Below are positions 20,649 through 34,439 of a DNA stretch of 64,000 nucleotides, one piece after another. Numbering within the stretch: position 1 is the first letter of the stretch; every line of letters starts with the position of its first letter. The translations under genes and the position numbers were made by a program. Source of the DNA: Ricinus communis (lineage: Eukaryota; Streptophyta; Magnoliopsida; Malpighiales; Euphorbiaceae); the NCBI RefSeq assembly GCF_019578655.1, contig NC_063264.1:22467688-22531687 (forward strand), in the 5' to 3' direction. The notes under the pieces were generated by a model. That model was not told the DNA's origin and did not search any database. It worked only from the letters and a program-made list of their open reading frames with translations.

Positions 20649-22578
20649 TGACAAATATACGCATCTTTTGGGGTTGTTCTCTCATATTTACATAAATAAT
20701 CACTTTTTTGGGGTTGATATCTCATGTTGAAAGATATACCCCTGTTACGGGGTTGTTTTCTAATATTGATAACTATACCCCTCTTACGGGGTTGCTTTCT
20801 AATATTGATAAATATACCTCTCTTATGGGGTTATGTTCTAATATTGCAAATATACCCCTCTTACGGGTTTTTTTTTCTCAAATTGAAAAATGTACCACTT
20901 TTTTAGGGTTTTTTTCTCATGTTGAAAGATATAGCCCTCTTACGGGGTTGTTCTCTAATATTTATAAATATACACCTCTTACAGGGTTGTGTTCTAATAT
21001 TGACAAATATACCGCTCTTATGAGGTTTTTTTCTCAAATTAAAAAATATACCACTTTTTTGGGGTTGTTTTCTCATGTTGAAATATATAGCCCTCTTACG
21101 GGGTTGTTTTCTAATATTGACAAATATATCCCTCTTACGGGGTTGTTTTCTAATATTGACAAATTTACCCCCTCTTACGGGGTTGTTTTCTCATATTCAC
21201 AAATATACCACATTTTGGGGTTGTTTTCTCATGTTGAAAGATATACTCCTTTTACGGGGTTGATTTCTAATATTGACAAATATACCCCCTTACGATATTG
21301 TTTTCTCATATTGACAAATATACCACTTTTTTAGGGTTGTTTTCTAATATTGACAAATATATCCCTATTACAAGGTTGTTTCTCATATTGAAAGATATAC
21401 CCCTCTTACGCGGTTATTTTCTAATATTGACAAATATACCCCTCTTACGGGGTTGTTTTCTTATTTGACAGATACACCACTCTTTTGGGGATGTTTTCTC
21501 ATATTGACAAATATACCCCTCTTACCAAGTTGTTTTATAATATTGATAAATATACCCCTCCTACGGGGTTGTTTTAATATATTAACAAATATACCACTTT
21601 TTTAGGGTATTTTTCTCAAGTTGAAACATATTCCCCTCTTACGAGGTTTTTCTCTAATATTGATAAATATACACTTCTTATGGGGTTGTTCTCTAATATT
21701 GACAAATATACCCCTCTTACCGGGTTGTTTTCTCAAATTGACAAACATACCACTTTTTTAGGGTTGTTTTCTCATTTTGAAAGATATAGCCTTCTTAGGG
21801 ATTGTTTTCTAATATTGATAAATATACTCCTCTTATGGGGTTGTTTTCTCAAACTGACAAATACACCACTTTTTTGGGATTGTTTTCTCATTTTGAAAGA
21901 TATTCCCTTCTTTGAGGGTTGTGTTCAAATAATTACAAATATAACCCTCTTACGGAGTTGTTTTCTAATATTGACAATTATACCCCTCTTACGCGGTTGT
22001 TCTCTCATATCAAAAAATATACCACTTTTTTGGGGTTGTTTTCTCATGTTGAAAGATATATTCCTCTCACGGGGTTGTTTTCTAGTATTGACAAATATAC
22101 CCTTCTTACGGGGGTTGTTTTCTCAAATTGACAAGTATACCACCTTTTTGGGGTTGTTTTTCATGTTGAAAGATATACCTCTCTTACTGGGTAGTTCTCT
22201 AATATTTACAAATATACCCCTCTAACGGGGTTGTTTTCCCATATTAAACAATATACCACTTTTTTGGGGTAGTTTTCTCATATTGAAAGATATATCCCTT
22301 TGACGGGGTTGTTTTAAATATTGACAAGTATACCGCTCTTATGGGGTTGTTTTCTCATATTGACAAATATACTACTTTTTTGGGGTTGTTTTCTCATGTT
22401 GAAATATATACCCCTCTTACGGGGTTGTTTTCTAATATTGACAAATATAACACTCTAACGGAATTTTTTCTCATATTGACAAATATACCCCTCTTACGGG
22501 GTTGTTTTCTAATATTGAATAATATACCCCTCTTACAGGGTTGTTTTCTCATATTGACAAATATACCACTTTTTTGGG

Positions 22579-25500
22579 TTGTTTTCTCATGTTGAAAGAT
22601 ATACCCCACTTACGGGGTTGTTCCTAATATTGACAAATATACCCCCCCTTATGTTGTTGTTTTCTCATACTGACAAATATATCACTTTTTTGGGGTTGTT
22701 TTCTCATATTGACACGTATACCCCTCTTGCAGGGTTGTTTTATAATATTAACAAATATATCCCTCTGACGGGGTTGTTTTCTAATATTGACAAATATACC
22801 CCTCTTACGGGGTTGATTTCTCATATTGACGAATATATTACTTTTTTGGTGTTGTTTTCTAATGTTGAAAGATATACCCCTCTTACGGGGTTGTTTTCTG
22901 ATATTGACAAATATACCCCTCTTACGTGGTTATTTTCTAATATTGACAAATATACCCCTCTTACGGGGTTGTTTTCTCATGTTGAAAGATATACCCCTTT
23001 TACGGGGTTGTTTTCTCATATTAAACAATATACCACTTTTTTGGAGTTGTTTTCTTATGTTGAAAGATATATCCCACTTACCGGGTTGTTTCTAATATTG
23101 ACAAATATACCCTTCATACGGTATTGTTTTCTCATACTGACAAATATACCACCCTTACGGTGTTGTTTTCTAATATTGACAAATATACCCCTCTTACGGG
23201 GATGTCTTCTAATATTGACAAATATACCCCTCTTACGGGGTTCTTTTCTCATATTAAACAATATACTACTTTTCTAAGGTTGTTTTCTCATGTTGAATGA
23301 TATATCTCTCTTACTGGGTTATTTTCTAGTATTGACAAATATACCCCTCTTACGGGGTTGTTTTCTAAAATTGACAAATATACCCTCTTCCTGGGTTATT
23401 TTCTAATATTAAAAAATATACCCCTCTTTCGGGGTTGTTTTCTCATAGAAACAAATATACCACTTTTCTGGGGTTGTTTTCTCATGTTGAAAGATATACC
23501 CCACTTACGGAGTTATTTCTAATATTGACAAATATACCCCCCCTTACGGTGTTGTTTTCTCAAACTGATAAATATACCACTTTTTTGGGGTTATTTTCTC
23601 ATATTGACACATATACCCCTCTTACGGTGTTGTCTTATAATATTAACAAATATATCCCTCTTACGGAGTTGTTTTCTAATATTGATAAACATACCCCACT
23701 TACGGGGTTATTTTCTAATATTGACAATTGTACCCCCCTTACGATGTTATTTTCACGTATTAAAAAAATCTACTACTTTTTTGGGGTTATTTTCTCATGT
23801 TAAAAGATATACCCCTCTTACGGGGTTGTTTTCTAATATTGGTAGATATACCCCACTTACAGGGTTGTTTCCTCATATTGACAAATATACCACTCTTTTG
23901 GGGTTGTTTTCTCATGTTGAAAGATATACCCCTCTTACGGGGTTGTTTTCTAAGTTTAATAAATATACCCCTCTTATGGGGTTGTTTTCTCAAATTGACA
24001 AACATACCACTTTTTGGGGTTGTTTTCTCATTTGGGAAGATATACCCCTCTTACGGGAGTGTTCTCTAATATTAACAAATACACCCCTCTTACGGGTTTG
24101 TTTTCTAAAATTGACCAATACACCACTTTTTGGAGGTTGTATTCTCATTTTGAAAGATATAGCCCTCTTACAGGGTTGTGTTTTAATATTGAAAAATATA
24201 ACCCTCTTACGAAGTTGTTTTCTAATATTGATATATATACCCCTCTTACGGGGTTGTTTTCTAGTATTAACAAATATACCCCCCTTACGTGGTTGTTTTC
24301 TTATACTGACAAATATACTACTTTTTTGGGGTTGTTTTCTCATATTGACACATATACCCCTCTTACGGGGTTGTTTTATAATGTTAAAAAATATATCCCT
24401 CTTACGGAGTTTTTACTAATATTGATAAACATACCCCTCTTACGGGGTTATTTTCTAATATTGACAACTATACCCCCTTGCGTGGTTGTTTTCTCATATT
24501 AAAAAGTATACTACTTTTTTGGGGTTGTTTCCTCATGTTAATAGATATACCCCTCCTACGGGGTTATTTTCTAATATTTTAAATATACCCCTCTTACGGG
24601 GTTGTTTTCTCATATTCACAAATATATTACTTTTTTGGTGTTTTTTTCTCATGTTGAAAGATATATCCCTCTTACAGGGGTTGTTTTCTCAAATTAACAA
24701 ATATACCACTTTTTCGGGGTTTTCTTCTCTTATTGATAGATATACCTCTCTTACGGGGTTGTTTTCTAATATAGGTAAATATACCCCTCTTACGGGGTTG
24801 TTTTCTCATTTTGACAAATATACTATTTTTTGTGGTTGTTTTCTCATATTGAAAGATATACCCCTTTTACAGGGTTATTTTCTGATATTGATAAATATAG
24901 CTCTCTTACGGGGTTATTTTCTAATATTGACAATTATACCCCTCTTATGCGGTTGTTTTCTCGTATTAAAAATATACTACTTTTTTAGGATTTTTTTCTC
25001 ATGTTAAAAGCTATAACCCTCTTACAGGGTTATTTTCTAATATTGTAAATATACCCCTCTTACGGGGTTGTTTTCTCAAATTGACAAATATACCACTTTT
25101 TTGGGGTTGTTTTCTCATTTTGAAAGATATACCCCTCTTAGAGGGTTGTGTTCTAATAATTACAAATATACCCCCCTTGCGGAGTTGTTTTCTAATATTG
25201 ACAAACATACCACTTTTTTGGGGTTGCTTTCTCATTTTGAAAGATATACCCCTCTTATAGGGTTGTGTTCTAATATTAACAAATATAACCCTCTTACAGA
25301 GTTGTTTTCTAAATTTGATAAATATACCCCTCTTACGGGGTTGAGGTCTCATATTGACGAATATATTACTTTTTTGGTCTCATACCCGTCTTACGGGGTT
25401 GTTTTCTCAAATTGATAAATATACTACTTTTTTGGGGTTGTTTTCTCATTCTGAAAGATATACCCCTCTTAGAGGGTTGTGTTCTAATATTGACAAGTAT

Positions 25501-28500
25501 ACCCCCCTTGCAGAGTTGTTTTCTAATATTGACAAACATACCACTTTTTTGGGGTTGCTTTCTCATTTTGAAAGATATACCCCTCTTATAGGGTTGTTTT
25601 ATAATATTAACAAATATATCCCTCTGACGGGGTTGTTTTCTAATTTTGACAAATATACCCCTATTACGGGGTTGATTTCTCATATTGACGAATATATTAC
25701 TTTTTTGGTGTTGTTTTCTCAAGTTGAAAGATATACCCCTCATACGGGGTTGTTTTCTAATATTGACAAATATACCCCTCTTACGGGGTTGTTTTCTAAT
25801 TTTGACAAATATACCCCTCTTCCGGGGTTATTTTCTCATGTTGGAAGATATACCCCTCTTACGGTGTTGTTTTCTAATATTGACAAATATATCCCTCTTA
25901 CGTGGTTGTTTTCTCATATTCAACAATATACCACTTTTTTGGAGTTGTTTTCTCATGTTGAAAGATATATCCCACTTACGGGGTTGTTTCTAATATTGAC
26001 AAATATACCCTCCATACGGTGTTGTTTTATCATACTGAAAAATATACCACTCTTACGGTGTTGTTTTCTAATATTGACAAATATACCCCTCTTACGGGGT
26101 TCTTTTCTCATATTAAACAATATACCACTTTTCGAGGGTTGTTTTCTCATGTTGAATGATATATTTCTCTTACTGGGTTATTTTCTAATATTGACAAATA
26201 TACCCTTCTTACGGGGTTGTGTTCTAATATTGACAAATATACCCCTCTTACGGGGTTGTTTTCTAATATTGAAAAATATACCCCTCTTTCGGGGTTGTTT
26301 TCTCATATAAACAAATATACCACTTTTCTGGGGTTGTTTTCTCATGTTGGAAGATATACCCCACTTACGGGGTTGTTTCTAATATTGACAAATATACCGC
26401 CCCCCCCTCCCCTTACGGAGTTGTTTTCTCAAACTGATAAATATACCACTTTTTTGGGGTTGTTTTCTCATATTGACACATATACCCCTCTTACGGGGTT
26501 GTTTTATAATATTAACAAATATATCCCTCTTACGGACTTGTTTTCTAATATTGATAAACATACCCCTCTTACGGGGTTATTTTCTAATATTGACAATTGT
26601 ACCCCCCTTACGCGGTTGTTTCCACGTATTAAAAAATATACTACTTTTTAGGATTATTTTCTCATGTTAAAAGATATACCCCTCTTACGGGGTTATTTTT
26701 TAATATTGGTAAATATACCCCACTTACGGGGTTGTTTTCTCATATTGACAAATATACCACTCTTTTGGGGTTGTTTTCTCATGTTGAAAGATATACCCCT
26801 CTTACGGGGTTGTTTTCTAAGTTTAATAAATATACCCCTCTTATGGGATTTTTTTTCTCAAATTGACAAACATACCACTTTTTGGGGTTGTTTTCTCATT
26901 TGGAAAGATATACCCCTCTTACGGGAGTGTTCTCTAATATTAACAAATACACCCCTCTTACGGGTTTGTTTTCTAAAATTGACAAATACACCACTTTTTA
27001 GAGGTTGTATTCTCATTTTGAAAGATATAGCCCTCTTACAGGGTTGTGTTTTAATATTGACAAATATAACCCTCTTACGAAGTTGTTTTCTAATATTGAT
27101 ATATATACCCCTCTTACGGGGTTGTTTTCTAGTATTAACAAATATACCCCCCTTACGTGGTTGTTTTCTTATACTGACAAATATACTACTTTTTTGGGGT
27201 TGTTTTCTCATATTGACACATATACCCCTCTTACGGGGTTGTTTTATAATGTTAACAAATATATCCCTCTTACGGAGTTTTTTCTAATATTGACAAACAT
27301 ACCCCTCTTACGGGGTTATTTTCTAATATTGACAACTATACCCCCCTTGCGTGGTTGTTTTCTCATATTAAAAATTATACTACTTTTTTGGGGTTGTTTC
27401 CTCATGTTAATAGATATACCCCTCCTACGGGGTTATTTTCTAATATTTTAAATATACCCCTCTTACGGGGTTGTTTTCTCATATTCACAAATATATTACT
27501 TTTTTGGTATTTTTTTTCTCATGTTGAAGATATATCCTCTTCGAGGGATTGTTTTCTCAAATTAACAAATATACCACTTTTTCGGGGTTTTCTTCTCTTA
27601 TTGATAGATATACCTCTCTTACGGGGTTGTTTTCTAATATAGGTAAATATACCCCTCTTACGGGGTTGTTTTCTCATTTTGACAAATATACCATTTTTTG
27701 TGATTGTTTTCTCATATTGAAAGATATACCCCTTTTACAGGGTTGTTTTCTGATATTGATAAATATACCTCTCTTACGGGGTTATTTTCTAATATTGACA
27801 ATTATACCCCTCTTATGCGGTTGTTTTCTTGTATTAAAAATATACTACTTTTTTAGGGTTTTTTTCTCATGTTAAAAGCTATACCCCTCTTACAGGGTTA
27901 TTTTCTAATATTGTAAATATACCCCTCTTACAGGGTTGTTTTCTCAAATTGACAAATATACCACTTTTTTGGGGTTGTTTTCTCATTTTGAAAGATATAC
28001 CCCTCTTAGAGGGTTGTGTTCTAATAATTACAAATATACCCCCCTTGCGGAGTTGTTTTCTAATATTGACAAACATACCACTTTTTTGGGGTTGCTTTCT
28101 CATTTTGAAAGATATACCCCTCTTATAGGGTTGTGTTCTAATATTAACAAATATAACCCTCTTACAGAGTTATTTTCTAAATTTGACAAATATACCCCTC
28201 TTACGGGGTTGAGGTCTCATATTGACGAATATATTACTTTTTTGGTCTAACACCCGTCTTACGGGGTTGTTTTCTCAAATTGACAAATATACTACTTTTT
28301 TGGGGTTGCTTTCTCATTTTGAAAGATATACCCCTCTTATAGGGTTGTTTTATAATATTAACAAATATATCCCTCTGACGGGGTTGTTTTCTAATATTGA
28401 AAAATATACCCTCTTTTCAGTTGTTTTCTCGTAATATAAATATACCCACTTTTCGGGTTGTTTTCTCATGTTGAAGATATACCTACCCTTCACGGGGTTG

Positions 28501-29900
28501 TTTCTAATATTGACAAATATACCCCCCCCCTTTACGGAGTTGTTTTCTCAAACTGATAAATATACCACTTTTTTAGGGTTGTTTTCTCATATTGACACAT
28601 ATACCCCTCTTACGGGGTTGTTTTATAATATTAACAAATATGTCCCTCTTACGGACTTGTTTTCTAATATTGATAAACACACCCCTCTTACGGGGTTATT
28701 CTCTAATATTGACAATTGTACCCCCCTTACCCGGTTGTTTTCACGTATTAAAAAATATACTACTTTTGGGATTATTTTCTCATGTTAAAAGATATACCCC
28801 TCTTACGGGGTTATTTTTTAATATTGGTAAATATACCCCACTTACGGGGTTGTTTTCTCATATTGACAAATATACCACTCTTTTTAGGTTGTTTCTCATG
28901 TTGAAAAGATATATACCCTCTTCTGAGGTTCTTTTCTAAGTTTAATAAATATACCCCTCTTATGGGGTTGTTTTCTCAAAATGACAAACATACCACTTTT
29001 TGGGGTTGTTTTCTCATTTGGAAATATATACCCCTCTTACGGGAGTGTTCTCTAATATTGACAAATACACCACTTTTTGGAGGTTGTATTCTCATTTTGA
29101 AAGATATAGCCCGCTTACAGGGTTGTGTTCTAATATTGACAAATATAACCCTCTTACGGAGTTGTTTTCTAATATTGATAAATATACCCCTCTTACGGGG
29201 TTGTTTTCTAATATTGATAAATATACCCCCCTTACGTGGTTGTTTTTTCATACTGACAAATATTCCACTTTTTTAGGATTATTTTCTCATATTGACACAT
29301 ATACCCCTCTTACGGGGTTGTTTTATAATATTAACAAATATATCCTTCTTACGGAGTTGTTTTCTAATATTGATAAACATACCCCTCTTATGGGGTTATT
29401 TTCTAATATTGACAATTATACCCCCCTTACGCGGTTGTTATCTCGTATTAAAAAATATACTACTTTTTTGGGGTTGTTTTCTCATGTTAATAGATATACC
29501 CCTCTTATGAGGTTGTTTTCTAATATTTTAAATATACCCCTCTTACGGGGTTGTTTTCTTATATTCACAAATATAATACTTTTTTGGTGTTTTCTTCTCA
29601 TGTTGAAAGATATATCTCTCTTACAGGGGTTGTTTTCTCAAATTGACAAATATACCACTTTTTCGGGGTTTTCTTCTCTTATTGATAGATATACCTCTCT
29701 TACGTGGTTGTTTTCTGATATAGGTAAATATACCCCTCTTACAGGGTGGTTTTCTCATTTGACAAATATACCACATTTTGTGGTTGTTTTCTCATGTTGA
29801 AAGATATACCCCTCTTACAGGGTTATTTTCTAATATTGATAAATATACCTCTCTTACGGGGTTATTTTTAATATTGACAATTATACCCCTCTTATGCGGT
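22579..29900 (+). repeat. Kilobase-scale duplicated block (about 2.86 kb) within the satellite
   Basis: Rare variants recur in the same order. The word GAATATATTACTTTTTTGGT is at 22831 and 25690 (offset 2859). The CACTTTTCTGGGG variant is at 23461 and 26321 (offset 2860). A CCACTTTTTGGGG unit followed by TCATTTG(G/A)GAAGATAT is at 24008, 26875 and, in similar form, 28993. A unit with CCACTTTTTCGGGGTTTTC is at 24706, 27574 and 29655. The first two copies are offset by about 2860-2868 bp (73-74 units); the third is shorter (offset about 2080-2120) and has lost some units. Confidence 0.8.
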
Positions 29901-32900
29901 TGTTTTCTCGTATTAAAAAATATACTACTTTTTTAGGCTTTTTTCTCATGTTAAAAGATATAGCCCTTTTACAGGGTTATTTTCTAATATTGTAAATATA
30001 CCACTCTTACAGGGTTGTTTTCATAAATTGACAAATATACCACTTTTTTGGGGTTGTTTTCTCATTTTGAAAGATATACCCCTCTTAGACGGTTGTGTTC
30101 TAATATTGACAAACATACCACTTTTTTGGGGTTGCTTTCTCATTTTGAAAGATATGCCCCTCTTACAGGGTTGTGTTCTAATATTAACAAATATAACCCT
30201 CTTATGGAGTTGTTTTCTAATATTGATAAATACACCCCTCTTATGGGGTTGTTTTCTAATATTGACAAATAAATCTCCCTTACGTGGTTGTTTTCTCATA
30301 CTGACAAATATACCACTTTTTTTGGGTTATTTTCTCATATTGACACATATACCCCTGTTACGGGGTTGTTTTATAATATTAACAAATATATCCCTCTTAC
30401 GGTGTTATTTTCTAATATTAACAAATGTACCCCTCTTACGGGGTGGTTTTCTCATATTGACGAAAATATTATTTCTTTTGGCGTTATTTTCTTATGTTGA
30501 AAGACATACCCCTCTACGAGGTTGTTTTCTAATATTGATAAATATACCCCTGTTACAGGGTTGTTTTCTCATATTGACAAATATACCTCTCTAACGGGGT
30601 TGTTTTCTCATATAAAAAAATATACCATTTTTTTTGCGTTGTTTTCTCATATTGAAAGATGTACACCTCTTATGGGATTGTTTTCTAATATTGACAAATA
30701 TACCCCTCTTACGGGGTTGTTATCTCATATTGACAAATATACCATTTTTTTAGTGTTGTTTTCTCATTTTGAAAGATATACCCCTCTTTCGGAGTTGTTT
30801 TCTAATATTGATAAATATACCCCTCTTACGGGGTTGTTTTCTAATATTGACAATTATACCCCTTTTACGCGATTGTTTTCTCGTATTAAAAAATATACTA
30901 CTTTTTTGGGGTTGTTTTCTCATGTTGAAAGATATACCCATCTTTCCGGTTATTTTCTAATATTGTAAATATACCCCTCTTACAGGGTTATTTTCTAATA
31001 TTGTAAATATACCCCTCTCACGGGGTTATTTTCTAATATTGTAAATATACCCCTCTTACGGGGTTGTTTTCTCAAATTGACAAATATACCACTTTTTTGG
31101 GGTTGTTTTCTCATTTTGAAAGATATAACGCTCTTAGATGGTTGTGTTCTAATGTTGACAAATATACCCTTCTTACGGAGTTGTTTTCTAATATTGACAA
31201 ATATACCCCCCTTACGTGGTTGTTTTCTCATATTGACAAATATACCACTTTTTTGGGGTTGTTTCTTATATTGACACATATACCCCTCTTACAAGGTTGT
31301 TCTATAATATTAACAAGTATATCCCTCTTACGGTGTTATTTTCTAATATTGACAAATATACCCATCTTACGGGGTTATTTTCTCATATTGACGAATATAT
31401 TATTTTTTTGGTATTGTTTTCTTATGTTAAAAGACATACCCCTCTTACGAGATTGTTTTCTAATATTGACAAATATACCCCTGTTACGGGGTTGTTTTCT
31501 CATATTGACAAATATACCCCTCTAACGGGGTTGTTTTCTCATATAAAAAAAATACCACTTTTTTGGCGTTGTTTTCTCATATTGAAAGATAAACCCCTCT
31601 TATAGGGTTGTTTTCTAATATTGACAAATATACCCCTTTTACGTGGTTGTTTCCTCATATTGACAAATATGCCACTTTTTTGGTGTTGTTTTCTCATGTT
31701 GAAAGATATACCCCTCTTACGAAGTTGTTTTCTAATATTGATAAATATACCCTTCTTAGGGGGTTATTTTCTAATATTGAGAATTATACCGCTCTTACGC
31801 GGTTGTTTTCTCGTATTAAAAAATATACTCCTTTTTTGGGGTTGTTTTCTCATGTTGAAAGATATACCCCTCTTACCGGGTTATTTTCTAATATTGACAA
31901 ATATACCACTTTTTTGGGGTTGTTTTCTCATTTTGAAAGATATACCCCTCTTACGGGGTTGTTTTCTCAAATTGATAAATGTACCATTTTTTTGGGGTTG
32001 TTTTCTCATTTTGCAAGATATACCCCTTTTAGAGGGTTCTGTTCAAATATTGACAAATGTACCCCTCTTACGGAGTTGTTTTCTAATATTGACAAATATA
32101 CCACTTTTTTTGGGTTGCTTTCTCACTTTGAAAGATATACCACTCTTACGGGATTGTTTTCTAGTATGGATAAATGTACCCCTCTTACGGGGTTGTTTTC
32201 TCATATTGACAAATATACCACTTTTTTGGGGTTGTTTTCTCATGTTGAAAGATATAACCCCTCTTCTGGGGTTATTTTCTATTATTGACAAATATAATGG
32301 GGTTGTTTTCTAATATTAAATAGTATACCGCTTTTTTGGGATTGTTATCTCATGTCGAAAGATATATCCCTCTTACATGGTTGTTTTCTAATATTGACAA
32401 AACACACCTCCTAGAGGGTTGTTTTCTCATATTTACAATTATACCACATTTTTGGGGTTGTTTTCTCATGTTGAAAGATATACCCCTCTTACGGGGTTAT
32501 TATCTAATATTGACAAATATAACGGGGTTGTTTTCTTGTATTAAACAATATACCACTTTTTTGGGGTTGTTTTCTCATGTTGAAAGATATATCCCTCTTA
32601 CGAGGTTGTTTTCTAATATTCACAAATATACCCTTCTTACGGGGTTGTTCTCTCATATTGACAAATATACCTCTTTTTTGGGCTTGTTTTGTCATATTGA
32701 AAGATATGCCCCTCTTACGGGGTTGTTCTCTCATATTGAAAAATATACTACTTTTTTGGGGTTATTTTCTCATTTTGAAAGATATGCCGCTCTTACGGGG
32801 TTGTTTTCTAACATTGATAAATATATCCCCCTAACGAGTTTATTTTCTAATATTGAGAAATATACCCATCTTACGGGGTTGTTTTCTCATATTGACAAAT

Positions 32901-33710
32901 ATACCCATCTTACGGGGTTATTTTCTCATATTGACAAATATACCACTTTTTTGTTGTTGTTTTCTAATGTTGAAAGATATACCCCTTTTACGGGGTTACT
33001 TTCTGATATTGACAAATATACCCCTCGTACAGAGTTGTTTTCTCATATTTACGAATATAACACTTTTTTGGGGTTCTTTTCTTATGTTGAAAGATATACC
33101 CCACTTACGGGGTTGTTTTCTCAAATTGACAAATGTACCACTTTTCTAGGGTTGTTATCTCATGTTGGAAGATATACCACTCTTACGGGGTTGTGTTCAA
33201 ATATTGACAAATATACCCTTCTTCCGGGGTTGTTTTATAATATTAGCAAATATACACCTCTTACGGGGTTGTTTTCTCGTATTAAAATATATACCACTTT
33301 TTAGGATTATTTTCTCATGTTGAAAGATATAGCCCTCCTACGGGGTTATTTTCTAATATTGACAAATATACCCCTCTTACGGGGTTGTTTTCTAATATTG
33401 ACAAATATACCACTTTTTGGAGTTGTTTTCTAATGTTGGAAGATATACCAATCTTACGGGGTTGTTTTCTAATATTGATAAATATAACCCTCTTACGGTT
33501 TTGTTTTCCCAAATTGACAATTATACCACTGTTTTGGGGTTGTTTTCTCGTTTTGAAAGATATACCGCTCTTACGGGGTTGTTTTCTAGTATTAACAAAT
33601 ATACCCCTCTTACTGGATTGTTTTCTAAAATTGACTAATATACCCCTCTTACGGGGTTGTTTTCTAATATTGACAAATAAACCCCTCTTACGGGGTTGTT
33701 TTCTCAAATT
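29560..33710 (+). repeat. 4-kb satellite block, first copy (second copy about 37510-41120)
   Basis: The order of rare variants here recurs 7.5-7.95 kb downstream. TAGTATGGATAAATGTACCC at 32162 recurs at 39748 (offset 7586). The short fused unit AACGGGGTTGTTTTCTTGTA at 32521 recurs as AACGGGATTGTTTTCTTATA at 40062 (offset 7541). The changing offset shows unit gains or losses since duplication. Confidence 0.7.
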
Positions 33711-34439
33711 GACAAATATACCACTTTTGATTTGTTTTATTGTTGGTAATATACTACTCTTGGGGTTGTTTCTAATATTGATAAATATACCTCTTACAGG
33801 ATTGTTTTCAAATTGCTAAATATACCACTTTTTGGGGTTGTTCTCTTGACAGAAGATATACACTCTTCAGTTTGTTTTCTAATATTGACAAATAGCACTC
33901 TTGGGGTTGTTTTCTCATATTGACAAATATACCACTTTTTGGGTTGTTTTCTTATGTTGAAGATATACCCTCTTATGGGGTTGTTTTCTAATATTGACAA
34001 ATATACCCTCTTTACGAGTTGTTTCTAATATTGAAAATATACCCTCTCTTTTGAGTTTGTTTTTCTCATGTTGAAAGACATACACCTCTTAAGGGTTTGT
34101 TTTCTAATATTGACTAATATACCCTTCTTATGGAGTTATTTTCTAATATTGACAAATATGCCCCTCTAACGGGGTTGTTTTCTCATATTGACAAATATAC
34201 CCCTCTAATGGGGTTGTTTTCTCATATCAAAACGTATACCACTTTTTCGGCGTTGTTTTCTCATATTGAAAGATATACCCCTCTTATGGGGTTGTTTTCT
34301 AATATTGACAAATATACCCTCTTTTACAGGGGTTGTTTTTCATATTGACAAATATACCTCTTTTTTGGTCTTTATTTTTGTATTTGAAGACCTTACACTT
34401 CTGCGGGTTTGTTTTCTAATATTGACTAATATACCCCTC

